Assembly: GCA_951799425.1 (NCBI GenBank)
Contig: OX637393.1
Location: forward strand, 37,645,744 to 37,709,743
Origin: Ilex aquifolium
Taxonomy: Eukaryota > Streptophyta > Magnoliopsida > Aquifoliales > Aquifoliaceae
DNA length: 64,000 bases
Direction of reading: 5' to 3'
Shown piece by piece: positions 44,520 to 56,640 of the stretch. Positions within the stretch are counted from its first letter, which is position 1. Each line of letters begins with the position of its first letter. The position numbers were made by a program, and so were the translations under genes. The notes beneath the pieces were generated by a model. It was not told the DNA's origin. It did not search any database and saw only the letters and a list, made by a program, of their open reading frames with translations.

Positions 44520-45400
44520 CTTAGTTTCGTTTTTCCTTTACATTTCTCATTCATTATTGTTTTCAAGAGACTATTCCTCTCAAATAATGTCTACTGGATG
44601 GCTTACTAAGACCCCTTGCAAATCCCTTAATTTATGTACTTAATTTTTTTTAAGAGAGTTCTAACCAAAAAAAATTTATATTTATTTTCTTGAACAGGGC
44701 ATTACATTCTCCCTCTCCCTCCCCCTCCCCCTCCTATCTCATGACAACCAACAATGATGCTTATGCATGCCAGCCAAGAGTTCCCCAACGGTGGATATCA
44801 CTATATTTGGTTCTATAATGGGGTGAGAGTGAGACAAAATGTGTAGAGAGAGGTGTCCTGAGTGATTATATTTGATGAGATGTGAGGTTGGTTGGGGTGT
44901 GAGAGAGGTGGTTGTGGTACGAATGGATGTAGTGCTTCTGGGTTTTGTGTGTGCGTGTGTGTGAACATTCAACTACTAACAATGTAAAAAGGAAAATACA
45001 ATGCGTATAAAAAATTAATTTTAGTGGCATGTGTGGTACACACGCTGTTACTTTTGACAGAAACTGTTAGTTTTGCACTTTAGTTAGGAGTTCAGAGGGG
45101 CACAGTACAAAAGTTTAAAGTTGAGAAGGTCATCTATTTTCGCCCTTTAAGTACAAGGATTTTTTTGTATTTAACCCATTTTAATATCAAAATATTTTAT
45201 GTAATTATTTGGTGTATTTTTAGATTGCGAGTATGCCGAAATTCGATTGGACTTAAAATTCAAACACGTACGACCTTACTTATTCGAACCGGTATAAGGT
45301 TCTAAAAATTGTGACTGTTTATACGATTATAGTAAAGCGCAAGATTACCTCTACATTCTTTTATATTCTTTAGGGTTCAAGGATTTTAAATAATTTCTTA
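44520..45400. other. non-coding interval
   Basis: No gene was seen. Around 45030-45170 the text (acttttgacagaaactgttag, cactttagttaggagttcag) looks like another dispersed repeat. Confidence 0.4.
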
Positions 45401-46727
45401 ACTAACAGTACAATGGGCTGAAATGTAAAAAATACAACTGAAATAAAAAGCAACAAGTAGACTAAATTTAAAAGATGAAACAAGTACTCTACTTAGCATT
45501 AAATGAAAACAATAAAAAATCACCGGTGTGATGGATTACAAGAAAAATAAAATTGTTCTGGAGCAAAAATAAGTGAGTATAAGATAGGCTGGTTTTGTGT
45601 AAAGTTTGTTGGGTTTAATCATGAGATTATTTCTCTGTGGCCTAACTTCTATTATTTATAAGGATGACCATCAATAGTCGAAACCATCTTTTTCGGCCAT
45701 TACTATGATCATGATATTTACCCTCAAGATGCATAGACGTGCGATGTATCGTCTCTAACTTGCAGCTCATGATGTCACGTCTTACCATTTTCTAGGATTC
45801 TTAGAATCCTAATCGTAGACTTTCACAAACTCTTTCATGATCATTGGATTTTTTTCATGCGTCACGCTCTGATTTTGCTATTTATGGGTGTAAACAATAA
45901 TAAAATAAATGGATTAAAGTACTCTTATTCTCTGTTTGGTGCGATGGGAAAATGGAATGATGGAAACTTAGAATGATGAAAAGTTTGAGAGATAGATAAA
46001 ATATCATGTTTTGTAAGAAAATAAAATAGGAAATATAGAAAAATTGATGGATGAGTTTTCTTTCAACTAACAGTACAATGGGCTGAAATGTAAAAAATAC
46101 AACTGAAATAAAAAGCAACAAGTAGACTAAATTCAAAAGATGAAACAAGTATTGTACTTAGCATTAAATGAAAACAATAAAAAATCACCGGTGTGATGGA
46201 TTACAAGAAAAATAAAATTGTTTGGGAGCAAAAATAAGTGAGTATAAGGTAGGCTGGTTTTGTGTAAAGTTTGTTGGGTTTAATCGTGGGATTCTTTCTC
46301 TGTGGCCTAACTTCTATTATTTATAAGGATGACCAATAGTCGAAGCCATCTTTTTCGGCCATTATTGTGATCATAACATTTACCCTCAAGATGCATAGAC
46401 GTGCGATGTATCGTCTCTAACTTGCAACTCATGATATCACGTCTTACCATTTCTTGGGATTCTTAGAATCCTAATCGTAGACTTTCACAAACTCTTTCAT
46501 GATCATTGGATTTTTTTCATGCGTCACGCTCTTATTTTGCTATTTATGGGTGTAAACAATAAAAAAATAAATGGATTAAAGTACTCTTATGCTCTGTTTA
46601 GTGCGATGGAAAAATAGAAGGATGTAAACTTAGAATGATGAAAAGTTTGAGGGATAGATAAAATATCATGTTTGGTAAGGAAAGAAAATAGGAAATATAG
46701 AAAAGTTGATGGATGAGTTTTCTTTTT
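45401..46727. repeat. 665-bp direct tandem duplication
   Basis: The string ctaacagtacaatgggctg starts at 45402 and 46067. The two units then run parallel with only scattered differences until about 46727. No open frame is conserved between them. Confidence 0.92.
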
Positions 46728-47077
46728 AACTCACTAAAATAAATCTCTCCAAAATTGGAAGGAAAATGAATGGAAAGTTAATTATTTGTTTTGAAATTTA
46801 TCTTATTTCTCTATATATCATTTGATATATATATGTATACGTTAATTTCATATATAAATATAATGATAAAATATGTATTTATATATTTTTTAAAAAAATT
46901 AAAAATTAAAAATTAAAAATAAAAATTAAAAAATATTTTTTTCATCTTACCAAGAACAAAAAAAAAAAAATTAATCATTTTTATCTTTCATCCATCGTAC
47001 CAAATATAAAAGAAGGAAAGTTTATCCTTTTTACTTTTCATCTCTACTATTTTTTATCATTCTTATCAAACGGTGCA
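46590..47077. mobile_element. possible MITE, 488 bp
   Basis: Ends TGCTCTGTTTAGTGC and, inverted, TGCACCGTTTGATAAG are similar and both are flanked by TA. Part of its left end is also present in the upstream tandem unit (about 45924), so the duplication may have involved it. The terminal match is imperfect. Confidence 0.45.
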
Positions 47078-47079
47078 TA

Positions 47080-47285
47080 ACTATTACTTGATATGAAGCA
47101 TATAGTGAGCAAGTACTACGTTATGAAGGGACCACCAAAATTGCTGATCAAACACAAAGATTGCTACAATCCAAATTGAACACGAAATTAAATAAACAGT
47201 GACAAAGATTTTTGTCTCTATCACGTCACCACCCAAAAATACTAACACGGATTCTTTGTGGTGGGTGGTCAATTGAGTGATGCAA
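47080..47285. repeat. sequence X, intact copy of a repeat split elsewhere
   Basis: Its left part (aactattacttgatatgaagcatatagt) recurs at 49811-49840 and its right part (ctacaatccaaattgaacac to caattgagtga) recurs at 59891-60007, on either side of the old Tat element. The family is unknown. Confidence 0.7.
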
Positions 47286-48027
47286 ATCCGAGGTTTTGGT
47301 CTATTTTTGTTGTGCACACAACGATCATTACGTCATAGTAAGTGTTTGTTATTCGTTCGTTCTCAAGAATTTTATTGTCAATTGAAGTGATCTTATTATT
47401 ATTATTTGTTTTTGCATAGGATTTTCTCGATTAAGCTAAAAACCCATAAAAGATTTTCATTGCAACACAAAATTCATGTTTTTAATTAATTTACTGAGAC
47501 ATAATACATAACTTGATCCCCTATAAATTTTGACCGACGACAATGAATCACTGTCATTTATGAATCGGTCCGGCGTGTAAAATACTCGGGACGACACTCT
47601 CAAGCTTCTTTTCAGATTCTAATTTGTATGCTTGTGTGTGTTGCTTTGTTGTGTAGTTATTTAGCTTCTTTTCAGATTCTAAAGTTAATGCTTCTGTGTG
47701 TGGCTTTGTTGCAAGAACGACCCAACATAGTTGGAGGCCCTAGACGAAAATGAAATTGGGACCCTCTTAACATTAACTTCCCTCTCGAAATAAAAAGCAA
47801 TTATCAATATTGCTAATAATATTCTGCAAATTAAGAACACATTTAAAAAAAAAAGTAATTATTTTATATAAGCTAGTGTTTCAGCTAAACTGTTAGTTTC
47901 AGACAGTAAAAGTTCATTTAATACCTCAATACTTCTAGACCTTAGATCGGTTGTTGGGTTGGAAATGGAAGGAAGATTTGGTGTTTTATGTAGAGAGAGA
48001 ATACCGACTAAGATAAAGAGAGACGAA

Positions 48028-48082
<55 letters not shown>

Positions 48083-48156
48083 GTTTGGAACAACTTTTTA
48101 GGTATGGTCAAGTATTGTGTTGGGGTAAATTTTAGTTTAAGGACAAAACATTTTGC
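47286..48156. other. non-coding with a (GA)n microsatellite
   Basis: A run of about 25 GA units lies at 48030-48079. At about 47727 (ggaggccctagacg) and 48890-48945 (ggggcctaacc ... ggggccg) are matching phrases that may mark the ends of an older element containing the MITE at 48157; this is weak. Confidence 0.4.
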
Positions 48157-48810
48157 CAATGGCGGACGGACATAGGGACCAGGGGAGGCCCATGTCCACC
48201 CTGAAAAAAAAAAATTAAAATTTTTACTTTTTTATATTTATGGTTTTTTATTGGGTAGTTGGAATTAGGTCTACCCTCATGACTAAAAACCAAAAATATT
48301 CTTGTGCAAAAAAATAATCGGGCACATTTTTCACTCAAAGAAATGTAAAAGTATGTTAAAAAATTGCGACTAGTGATTGATCCTATTTTTTTTTATTAAT
48401 AACTATCAATCTTATATTATTCATAATTGTTTGAAATTGCTATAATTTTTTAAAATTGATGCAAGCTTAGCCTGAAATTGATTACTATTAACTTAATTAC
48501 TTATAAAAAGAAAGACATTTTCAATAATATTATTCATAACATTATCAGTTGTCAGGGTGCATTGTACATGACTGTAATTAGCCTCATTTTTTTGTAAAGG
48601 GTTGTAATTAGCCTCTTTTTATTAAGTATTGTTTGCATAGACTACGTCTATTAATGTTTGACCCTTTTGTATTTAATGAATTTTTAAATATGTAACACGA
48701 TGTAAAAAAAAAAAAAACACGTTCCACAATACTTTTATTGATTGGAGAAAAAATTAAATTTTGTTGGTCAAGTGTGTCCACTCAAAAATACATTTCTTGC
48801 TCCGCCCTTG
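48157..48810. mobile_element. hAT-type MITE, 654 bp, related to 21110-21745
   Basis: Ends CAATGGCGGACGG and, inverted, CAAGGGCGGAGCA. The right part (gaccctttTGTATTTAATGAATTTTTAAATA and a tgtccactcaaaaat end) matches the corresponding part of the MITE at 21110. The flanks share attttg but out of register by one base, so the duplication is not clean. Confidence 0.6.
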
Positions 48811-49804
48811 ATTTTGGGCCTACCAATTCAACATGCTTTAGGTGTGTAATAACTGATTTTGGACCCTTTTGCATTAGTCCAGTTGGCAAATGTATTGGGG
48901 GGCCTAACCTTTTACAAAAACTGGGGCCGTAGGCGGGCCACTTGCACCTAGATCGCCAGCCAGGGATTACTCAACATGCGACGCAATTGAAAATCATCTT
49001 CAGTTAGTTTTATCTAAGTTTTCGCGACTCATCCTATGAGACAATAAGGAAAAAGAGGAAGGTAGGCAAGGGACGTGATGATATTTTCCCTGATTGTCCA
49101 GTAAATTTGCAATTTTTTTTTTACAGAAATTATGTACATAAGTTTACATTCAAAATAATACATCCGCTCAACTATAAAACAGAGAGGAGAGGATGTATTT
49201 GAATTTCGAGATTAGCCCATGGTGGATTGATCTTGTTGGATGTGGAGGGACACCATGCGAAACAACCATCCCTCTCCGTCCTCTGGTCAAAGTCGACAAT
49301 AGCGGAAAATATGGAGATGACCTGAAACATATTTCTTTGCTTTGGTTCTGCCAGTTAGCAGATTTGGAAGGATCACCATGTTTTTCGATTGACTAATGTT
49401 ACATGAACTTAAAAAATGGACTTAAAAACTAGACTTGACTCACTGTGAGTCCCAACATTTATTGGAACTCACTACCTATTCAATGATTGAGATTATCAAG
49501 TCTAGTTTTTAAGTTTAGTTTTTAAGTCCATCTAGCATTATTCTTTTCGATTTTGGTCCCTAATTTTGGTCAATGTAGTCTTATTGTTATGTTTTATTGA
49601 ACCTGGCCTTGTATTGATGATTTGGTTCCTCTTGATCATAATATATCATTAGACTTCTACAACTCGAATTCTCTGCAGATTCCATTATACTGGAAAGAGG
49701 ATGCAACCCCAAGTGAATTATGTATAAAAATTTTGAACACGATATGATTTATATATATATATTTAGTGGTCAAAAAATTTATTTAATTAAAATAAGTGGA
49801 TTAA
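48811..49804. other. non-coding interval
   Basis: No gene was recognised. A 67-codon open frame at 49193-49396 has no family resemblance and no supporting context. Confidence 0.4.
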
Positions 49805-49856
49805 ATTAAACTAACTATTGCTTGATATGAAACATATAGTAATTACTAATTACTTT

Positions 49857-50323
49857 TGATGGATATAGAAATAATCCGAGGTGATCACGTGAGTGGTTGG
49901 GCACGTGGGTGCACGTGAGTGGCCGGGCACATGACATGGATAAACATGAGGCAGACACGTAAGTCAGATTCAGTGCAATACCCTCTAGGATCCAAAAAGC
50001 CCACTCGCCCATATCCCACTATCATAGCTCAAATCCGTTTTAGGTATTCTGAATTGAAGGTTCCACATTCCTTGCCGCCCTATTCAAAAGACAGCTGAAG
50101 AGCCTCAACAGTAACAAGAGCTCACCTATAAAGTAGAGGAAATAGTTACGAGTCAAGTAAGTAATTCAACCCAACTCAATTCCAACTAATCCTCTTAACC
50201 TTTTCTGACTTAATCATCAGAGGGTCGACCACCAGATTCTCATCGGTATTAAACTTCTTTGCAGGAGCTCGCGCGGAGATTTCTAGGTCATTAGCCATTT
50301 CATTGGTACTATTTTCGGGATCA
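49857..50323 (+). repeat. old Tat 5' LTR
   Basis: It runs TGATGGATAT...GGGATCA. A degraded primer site (ttcgacaacatctatggg, compare TGGCGCCGTCTGTGGG) follows. CACGTG sites are at 49886, 49902 and 49912 and variants at 49928 (CACATG) and 49956 (CACGTA). A TATA-like cctataaagtag is at about 50126. Confidence 0.8.
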
Positions 50324-50378
50324 ACGTTCGACAACATCTATGGGAATCGACTGGATTTCTAGTAATCTTTTGAGTTCC

Positions 50379-51700
50379 ATGGCAATCACGAGAGCATCAA
50401 AAGAAACTGCAGTTGACCAAACTGACAAATGCCCCAATATCCATCCAGTGGGATGAAAAGTTGTGCCTTCGCCAAAAAAGTAGTCGACAAAGGTCAAGAT
50501 GTTAGAAAAAGAAATTGAGGAGTTGAAGAAGCAGAATTAGCAAATTCTCCACCTCTTGGAATGGGATCAATCCCAAACCGGAGAGCATGTGGGGGATAAT
50601 CAAGAGGTCAATCAGAGCTAGAACGAAGTTTTTTGTCCTCGAATCAACGACCAATGGGAGCAAAATTTCCAAGAAGTAAATGAAAAATTGGGGAATGTTC
50701 TAAACACAGTGAATGCTCGGGTCCCAGAAGTCATTGAGACTATGGTCCAGAACACCGATTCACCCTTCACCCACGACGTATCAAACTATTCCCTGCCAGT
50801 GAGGTTTAAAATGCCAACGATTGATGCATTCGACAGAACAAAGAACCCGTTGGACCACTTAGAAACTTATAGGTCTCTAATAATCTCCACAGTGTCCTAG
50901 ACCAAATAATATGTCAAGCTTTTGCCACCACACTCAAGAGAACCACAAGGCACTGGTTCAACAAGTTGAAGCCGAATACTATCAGTACCTTTGGAGAGCT
51001 AGGTACTTCTTTCATTTCACATTTCATTGGAGATCGAGCTCATCGACGACCCGCAACTTACCTCCTAAAGGCCAAGCAAGCTAGGGGAGAAACATTGCTA
51101 GAATATGTCAATCGTTTTACTAAGGAATCCTTGTAAATTGACAACGTCGGCGATAAGGTTGTCTTGACTGCCTTCATGAGCGGATTGCAATCTTTTCAAT
51201 TTCTCTTTGCTTTCTCCAAAGAGCCACATTCATCTATGGTCAAGCTCTTGGCAAATGCTTAGAGTTACATGAATGCCAAGGACATCCTCCAGGTACACAG
51301 AAAGAATGAGGATAGGTGAGAAAATAGACAGGAAGACAAGAGGAGGCGGGATCCGTCGAGTAGGAAGAAAAGGGCGAGCAGCCCAAAAAAGAATCATTTT
51401 GAGAGAGTTAGTGCGAGGGATCATTTGGGACCTTGCACCCTATTGACTCGGCTCAGAAATACACTATACTAAACACTTCTGTCGAGAAGATACTCTACCA
51501 GATTCAAGATGAGAAGATCCTCAAATGGACCGGGAAGATGAAGTCCCATCACAACAAGAGGTCTAAGGATAAATACTATTGTTTCCATAGGGACCATGAC
51601 CATAATACGGAAGATTTTTAGGTCATGAAGCACAAAATAGAACGCCGACGACAGGAAAGGAATGATGTTCAACCCACCGAGAGGAGGCCCAACATCAACA
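50379..51700 (+). pseudogene. old Tat gag remnant
   Basis: Starts at ATG 50379 (MAITRASKE) and soon meets a stop. The gag core is recognisable at 50688-50900 (DSPFTHDVSNYSLPVRFKMP, DRTKNPLDHLETY). The continuation to about 51260 is frameshifted, and the zinc-finger region YYCFHRDHDHNTEDF is at about 51570-51620. It parallels residues 175-480 of the intact Tat polyprotein at 37422-42893. Confidence 0.85.
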
Positions 51701-51719
51701 ACTAGTGTGAGAAATGACC

Positions 51720-53560
51720 TTCATATCTGGAGTTTTTACTGGAGGAGGAAATAGTACATCCGCCAGGAGGGCCTATGTATCAAAAATAAAATCTAAGTTG
51801 GAAATGGGCTCGGTAAATCCAGGGAAGAGATCCTGAGTGGATCTTCCGATTACCTTCTTAGAGGAGGATTTGGGGTGGTGTACAACATCTATATGACGAT
51901 CCACTAGTAGTCACCCTAAAAATTGTAAATTACTCCGTGAGGAGAGTTTTGATAGATAGAGGGAGCTTTGCAAACATCATCTTTGCCTCAGCCTTCAACA
52001 AGCTTAATATTGGCAGAAAAAGGCTAACTTCAGTAACTGCTTCACTCATTGGATTCTTAGGGGAAAAAACTTATCCCATATGATCAATCGTTATACCAGT
52101 CACAGACCATTATAATGACGAATTTACTGGTCCTAGACAATCCGTCAGCATACAATGTCATCTTGGGCCGTCCAAGCCTCAACGCTATGAGGGCGGTCCC
52201 TTCAACATATCACTTCCTTATGAGATTCCTAACCAAGGAGGGAGTTGGTGAAGTACGGGAAACCAAGTTGCAACACACGAATGCTATGTATCCTCTATGA
52301 AAGGAAGACAACAGCAGAAGACTCTTCAAATCGACTCTCTAGACAATAGAGAGGAACCAGAACGTCTACGGCCTGTAGAAGACCTAGAACTCATCTAGAT
52401 TTGGACTCCCCTGAACATATCACTTTCGTTGGGAGAATGCTCAAGGAGAACTTCAGAAACTTCATTGATAGAGTTCCTTAACTCCAACAAGGATGTCTTT
52501 GCCTGGAGGCAATATGATATAAGCGGAATTAACCCCGTTGTAATAGTGCACAAACTTACTGTTAGTCTGAGCTTTAAACCAATCCATCATAAACGACGGA
52601 GCTTCGCCCGTAGCGAAATCGTGCGATGAAGGAGGAAGTAACTAAGCTCTTGGATGCCAAGAGGGAAGTACAGTACCCACTATGGTTAGCTAACATGGTG
52701 CTGGTGAAGAAGACAAATGGGAAGTGGCTACTTTGTGTAGACTTCACCGATCTGAACAAGGCGTGCCCAAAAGTTTGCTTTCCACTTCCAAGGATTGACA
52801 TTCTGGTTGATGCCAAGGTACGAGTTGCTCACCTTTATGGATGCATTCTCAGGGTACAACCAGAGCATGATGCATGAACCAGATCAGGAAAAAATCGTTT
52901 TCATAATAGAGAAGGGGACCTACTGTTGTAAGATGCTATTTGGTCTAAAGAATACATGAGCCACCTACCAGAAATTGGTAAATCACATGTTAAAGGACCT
53001 CATTAGCCACTCAAGGGAGGTGTATGTCGACGATATGCTCGTAAAAAGTCTCCAACCCATAGAGCACATCGAGCATCTAAAGAAGACCTTTGACACCCTC
53101 AAAAGATACAACATGAGTTGAATCCAATTAAGTGTGCCTTCGGTGTATCCTCATGAAAAATTCTTGGGCTTTATGGTGACCCAAAGAGGGATAGAGGCGA
53201 ATCTGGAGAAAATCAAGGCACTTGTGGATATGAGGTCTCCACGAAACACCAAAGAAGTCCATGTGCTAATAGGAAGAGTAGCTGCCTTGAACAGATTTAT
53301 TTTCAAAGCAATTGATAAGTGTCTTCCTTTCTTTAAGGTCCTCAGGAAGGCCTTTGAATGGACTTTGCAATGTGAAGATGTCTTTCAAGCGCTCAAAAAA
53401 TACATCAGCAAGTCGCTAGTCCTAGTAAGACCATTAGAAGGAGAACCCCTATACTTGTACCTTGCAGTAACCCGAGAAGCAACAAGTAAGCCAGCACGAA
53501 AAGACGCAACATCCTGTCTACTACGTAAGCCGAAAGTTATGAGGGCCAAAGTAAGGTAAC
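51720..53560 (+). pseudogene. old Tat protease and reverse transcriptase remnant
   Basis: A protease-like stretch (VLIDRGSFANIIFASAF) at about 51945-52000 has the catalytic DNG changed to DRG. VILGRPSLNAMRAVPSTYHF follows at about 52155. RT fingers are at 52626-52877 (LANMVLVKKTNGKW, DFTDLNKACPK), the palm motif VYVDDML at about 53023, and the thumb KFLGFMVTQRGIEANLEKI at 53155. At about 53556 the frame jumps straight to the integrase C-terminus, so both RNase H domains and the integrase core are deleted. Confidence 0.85.
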
Positions 53561-54086
53561 TAACCGAACCTTACTACGCAACATTAAGACCAGATTGGAA
53601 CAATCAAAAGGTCTTTGGGTAAAGCAGCAACCAAGTATTCTATGGGCATATAGGACCATAGTAAGGGTGTCAACAAGAGAAACACCTTTCTCCTTAGGTT
53701 TTGGAAAGGAAGTAGTTATCCTGACAGAAATTGGGATGGCGACCCGGCGGATTCTCAACATGAATTATCGACTACTTGCAAATAACCTCGATTGGCTAGA
53801 GGAGATGAGAGAAGAATCCCAAATAAGGATGGCTGCATATTAAAGTCAAGTCTCCAGATATTATAATGCTCAAGTTAGATCAATACAGTTTGTAATCAAC
53901 GACTTAGTACTCAGGAAAGTCACCCAAGCCACCAAGAATCCAGGAGAAAATAAGTTGGGGGAAACTTGGGAAGGACTCTATCGGGTCATAAAGATAGTAA
54001 GACCTGGAACTTATCATCTGGAGACGCTGGAAGGGGTGAAGTTGTCACATCCCTGGAATGCGAAGCACCTAAAAAAATTCTACTAG
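53561..54086 (+). pseudogene. old Tat integrase C-terminal remnant
   Basis: ILWAYRTIVRVSTRETPFSL at about 53638-53697 and GLYRVIKIVRPGTYHLETLE at about 53974-54033 match the end of the intact Tat polyprotein. It ends HPWNAKHLKKFY followed by TAG at 54084. The catalytic core is missing. Confidence 0.82.
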
Positions 54087-54204
54087 TAGCCTACAAAAAT
54101 CTTCACTAAAATGTACTTTCTTCAAAATAAATTGTGATATTTTCTTTTCAATAAAGAGCAAAGTATTGTTCATTTTCCTATGATGAGAAAGTTTAAAACT
54201 TTCG

Positions 54205-54460
54205 ATTCCCCTCGCCTAGCTCAAATTGAGTCCATTCGACTCAATAGAAGCAAAGACGAGACTTTCAAAGCCCATCGCCTAGTTCGGATTGAGTCCATTC
54301 GACTCAACAGAAACAAAGATGGGACTTTCAAGCTCCTCGCCTAATTTAGATTGAGTCCATTTAACTCAACAGTAGCAAAGACGGGACTTCCAAGCCCCTC
54401 ACCTAACTCAGATTAAGTCCAGTCGGCTCAATAGAAGCGAAGAGATGACTTTCAACTACT
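54205..54460 (+). repeat. 62-63-bp tandem repeat, four copies, in the old Tat 3' region
   Basis: The phrase cgcctag..ca.attgagtccattcgactcaa.agaagcaaagacgggactttcaag recurs from 54213, 54276, 54338 and 54400. It holds the same relative position as the 54-bp array in the young Tat element. Confidence 0.88.
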
Positions 54461-54936
54461 TCAACTAATTCAAATAAAAGGTCAAAAATGAATTTTACAA
54501 TATTAACAATATTCCAAAAGTCTAGGGGCCAAGGAACAGAGAAAGAACAAGAAGTGTTTTATTAAACAAGTTGTATAAGACTTGTCAATTTTTCTTAGAA
54601 AGAAAAAATAAAAAGTAGCATGGTCAAGGATCTGTCAGCCCCCTTCTACCATTTTCTAGACGAATAAGATCCCTCTTCCCAGCTTCACTTGTGCAAGGCA
54701 TTAGTCTCAGCCATCGACTCCACAACTGGCCTTACATCATCATCCTCCGAAGCCATTGCTAGTCCCTCATCATCGTAAGGGATATCTCCTCTGCCAAGGC
54801 TAAGAGGAGGACCAAGGCTAAAAAAAACAAGCCTCTCAAGAGTAATTAAACTCCTAAGAGGCCTAGGTCCTCCTACAACAGTCCTCTCAATCCTGGCCCA
54901 ATCAACTCGGTGCAAGGGAGGCATATCCACTGTAAC

Positions 54937-56640
54937 TGTCACGCCCCGATTTTTTTTCTTTTAAAAAAACATAACTTGGCATGATTAAGGAGTAAAACCA
55001 CACATAACTTGCAATATCCTTCTTTGTATTATTATATTCAACGTAAGAGTACATAATCTTCCCTCGATCAGTTAAAATATTTTTGATATAACATAAAGAG
55101 AAATATAATAGCAGTCTCTATGTATATCGTCCTTTTAGCTTGTCCATCTGTCTGACTTCATATTTCTGAAAAATGTTAGATAGGGATGAGCTCACCAGCC
55201 CAGTAGGATAACGTTTATCAATGACTGTCAAGGTTTTAAAATAATATATACTATAACTAAACAACAGATAAATGCAGGAATAAGACAAAGTAATGAATCA
55301 AATAAATAAATAAATTTCAGCACATATCGATCATATAAATCCGTCAATTTTCTGGTCCATGCATGAACGGCTCTAGAGAAAAACTTTGGGGTCTCGCACC
55401 CTAGGGAACCCAATGCCCTTCTTACTTTTCTGGGAATACCAATACCGGGAAGTATGTGGTGCCACACAGGCTACCACGGCAACTGATATTACTAACCAGT
55501 AAACCCAATGACTAGTAGGAATCCTGTGAATCATCGCAAGGACCACGCATCTACTAACCATCTGCCCTCGATTATGTGCATCCATTGTAATTTCATCAAA
55601 ATCATAAAGTAGAGTCGCATCGTATTCAGACCCCAACCTCAAGTAGAAAATCAAACACTAAATAAAAAAAAAACATTTTATATGCAATTTGGTTTCACAA
55701 GATAATTAAGGTCTCGATAAATGATCACAATTTATTTATAAAACCCCAGTTCGACCCCATGATTAAAGCGATATAACAATACATTATAAAAAAAATAGGT
55801 TTAATATGAAGCCCCCAAATATACATGAGATGCATCAATGACAGTAAAAGATAAAGGAAACCTTACCTCTGCCTTAACTTCTACTCGATACCGGGTACTG
55901 TGACACAACAACCAAAATAATATTTTAGAATAACAATAAGTAATAAGAGCTTAGTTAAGCTAAAATAATTTTTGGAATAACTAACGAAAAATAATGATAC
56001 TTAAATTTGATGCAAAAATATTTAATGAGGATCAACTTTAAGTGACTCGAATCTATAGAATTACTAATCAATAACTAAAAAAATCTAACTCAAAAATTTT
56101 AATCACAAAAGCTAACTCTTAGATCAACAAAAATTTTAACCCCTTTTCTGTCTTTCCTCTCTCTCTCCCTCTCTCTCTCTTTTTCCTTTTCTGCTGTGCC
56201 GTTCAAGGGCCTGGGCTTGGCTATTTATAGCCAAAGCCTTGCCCTTCTTGTGTCATGTCTGATGCCATTTGGTTTACATCACATGGACAAGTGTCCATTT
56301 TCTTTGTCATTCTCTTTTTTTTTTTTTTTTCTAATAGACCACATGCCTATTAATTGTTATATATGTTTATTGTTCTATTTATATAAATGTGTGTGTATAT
56401 ATCTATACATATATACCCACATATGTTTTATATGTAACAAATGTATTACTTATATGTTATATCATGATCACGAAGTATGACCTATATTATAGTCATTTAA
56501 CTTGTTTTCACATAAAGAATTTATATTTGAAGTCCATTTATTTATTTAAAAATTTTAAAAAAATAACCCTTAGTTATATAGAATTATAAATGGCGACCTA
56601 AATTAGCGTGTTGGTGATTATTTTTATACGGGTCGTCACA
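54937..56640. mobile_element. solo LTR, 1704 bp
   Basis: It starts TGTCACGCCCCGA and ends GGGTCGTCACA, the end motifs common in plant gypsy LTRs. A perfect 5-bp duplication GTAAC flanks it (54932-54936 and 56641-56645). Neither a primer site nor a polypurine tract nor coding sequence is present, which indicates LTR-LTR recombination. Confidence 0.88.

Noticed and set aside
54685-54942. 85-codon minus-strand open frame with an acidic segment
   Set aside because: It could be a scrap of an antisense Tat gene, but it is short, cut by the solo LTR, and lacks a recognisable domain.
55228-55654. Two overlapping minus-strand open frames with a hydrophobic stretch
   Set aside because: They fall wholly within the 1704-bp solo LTR and resemble no protein family.
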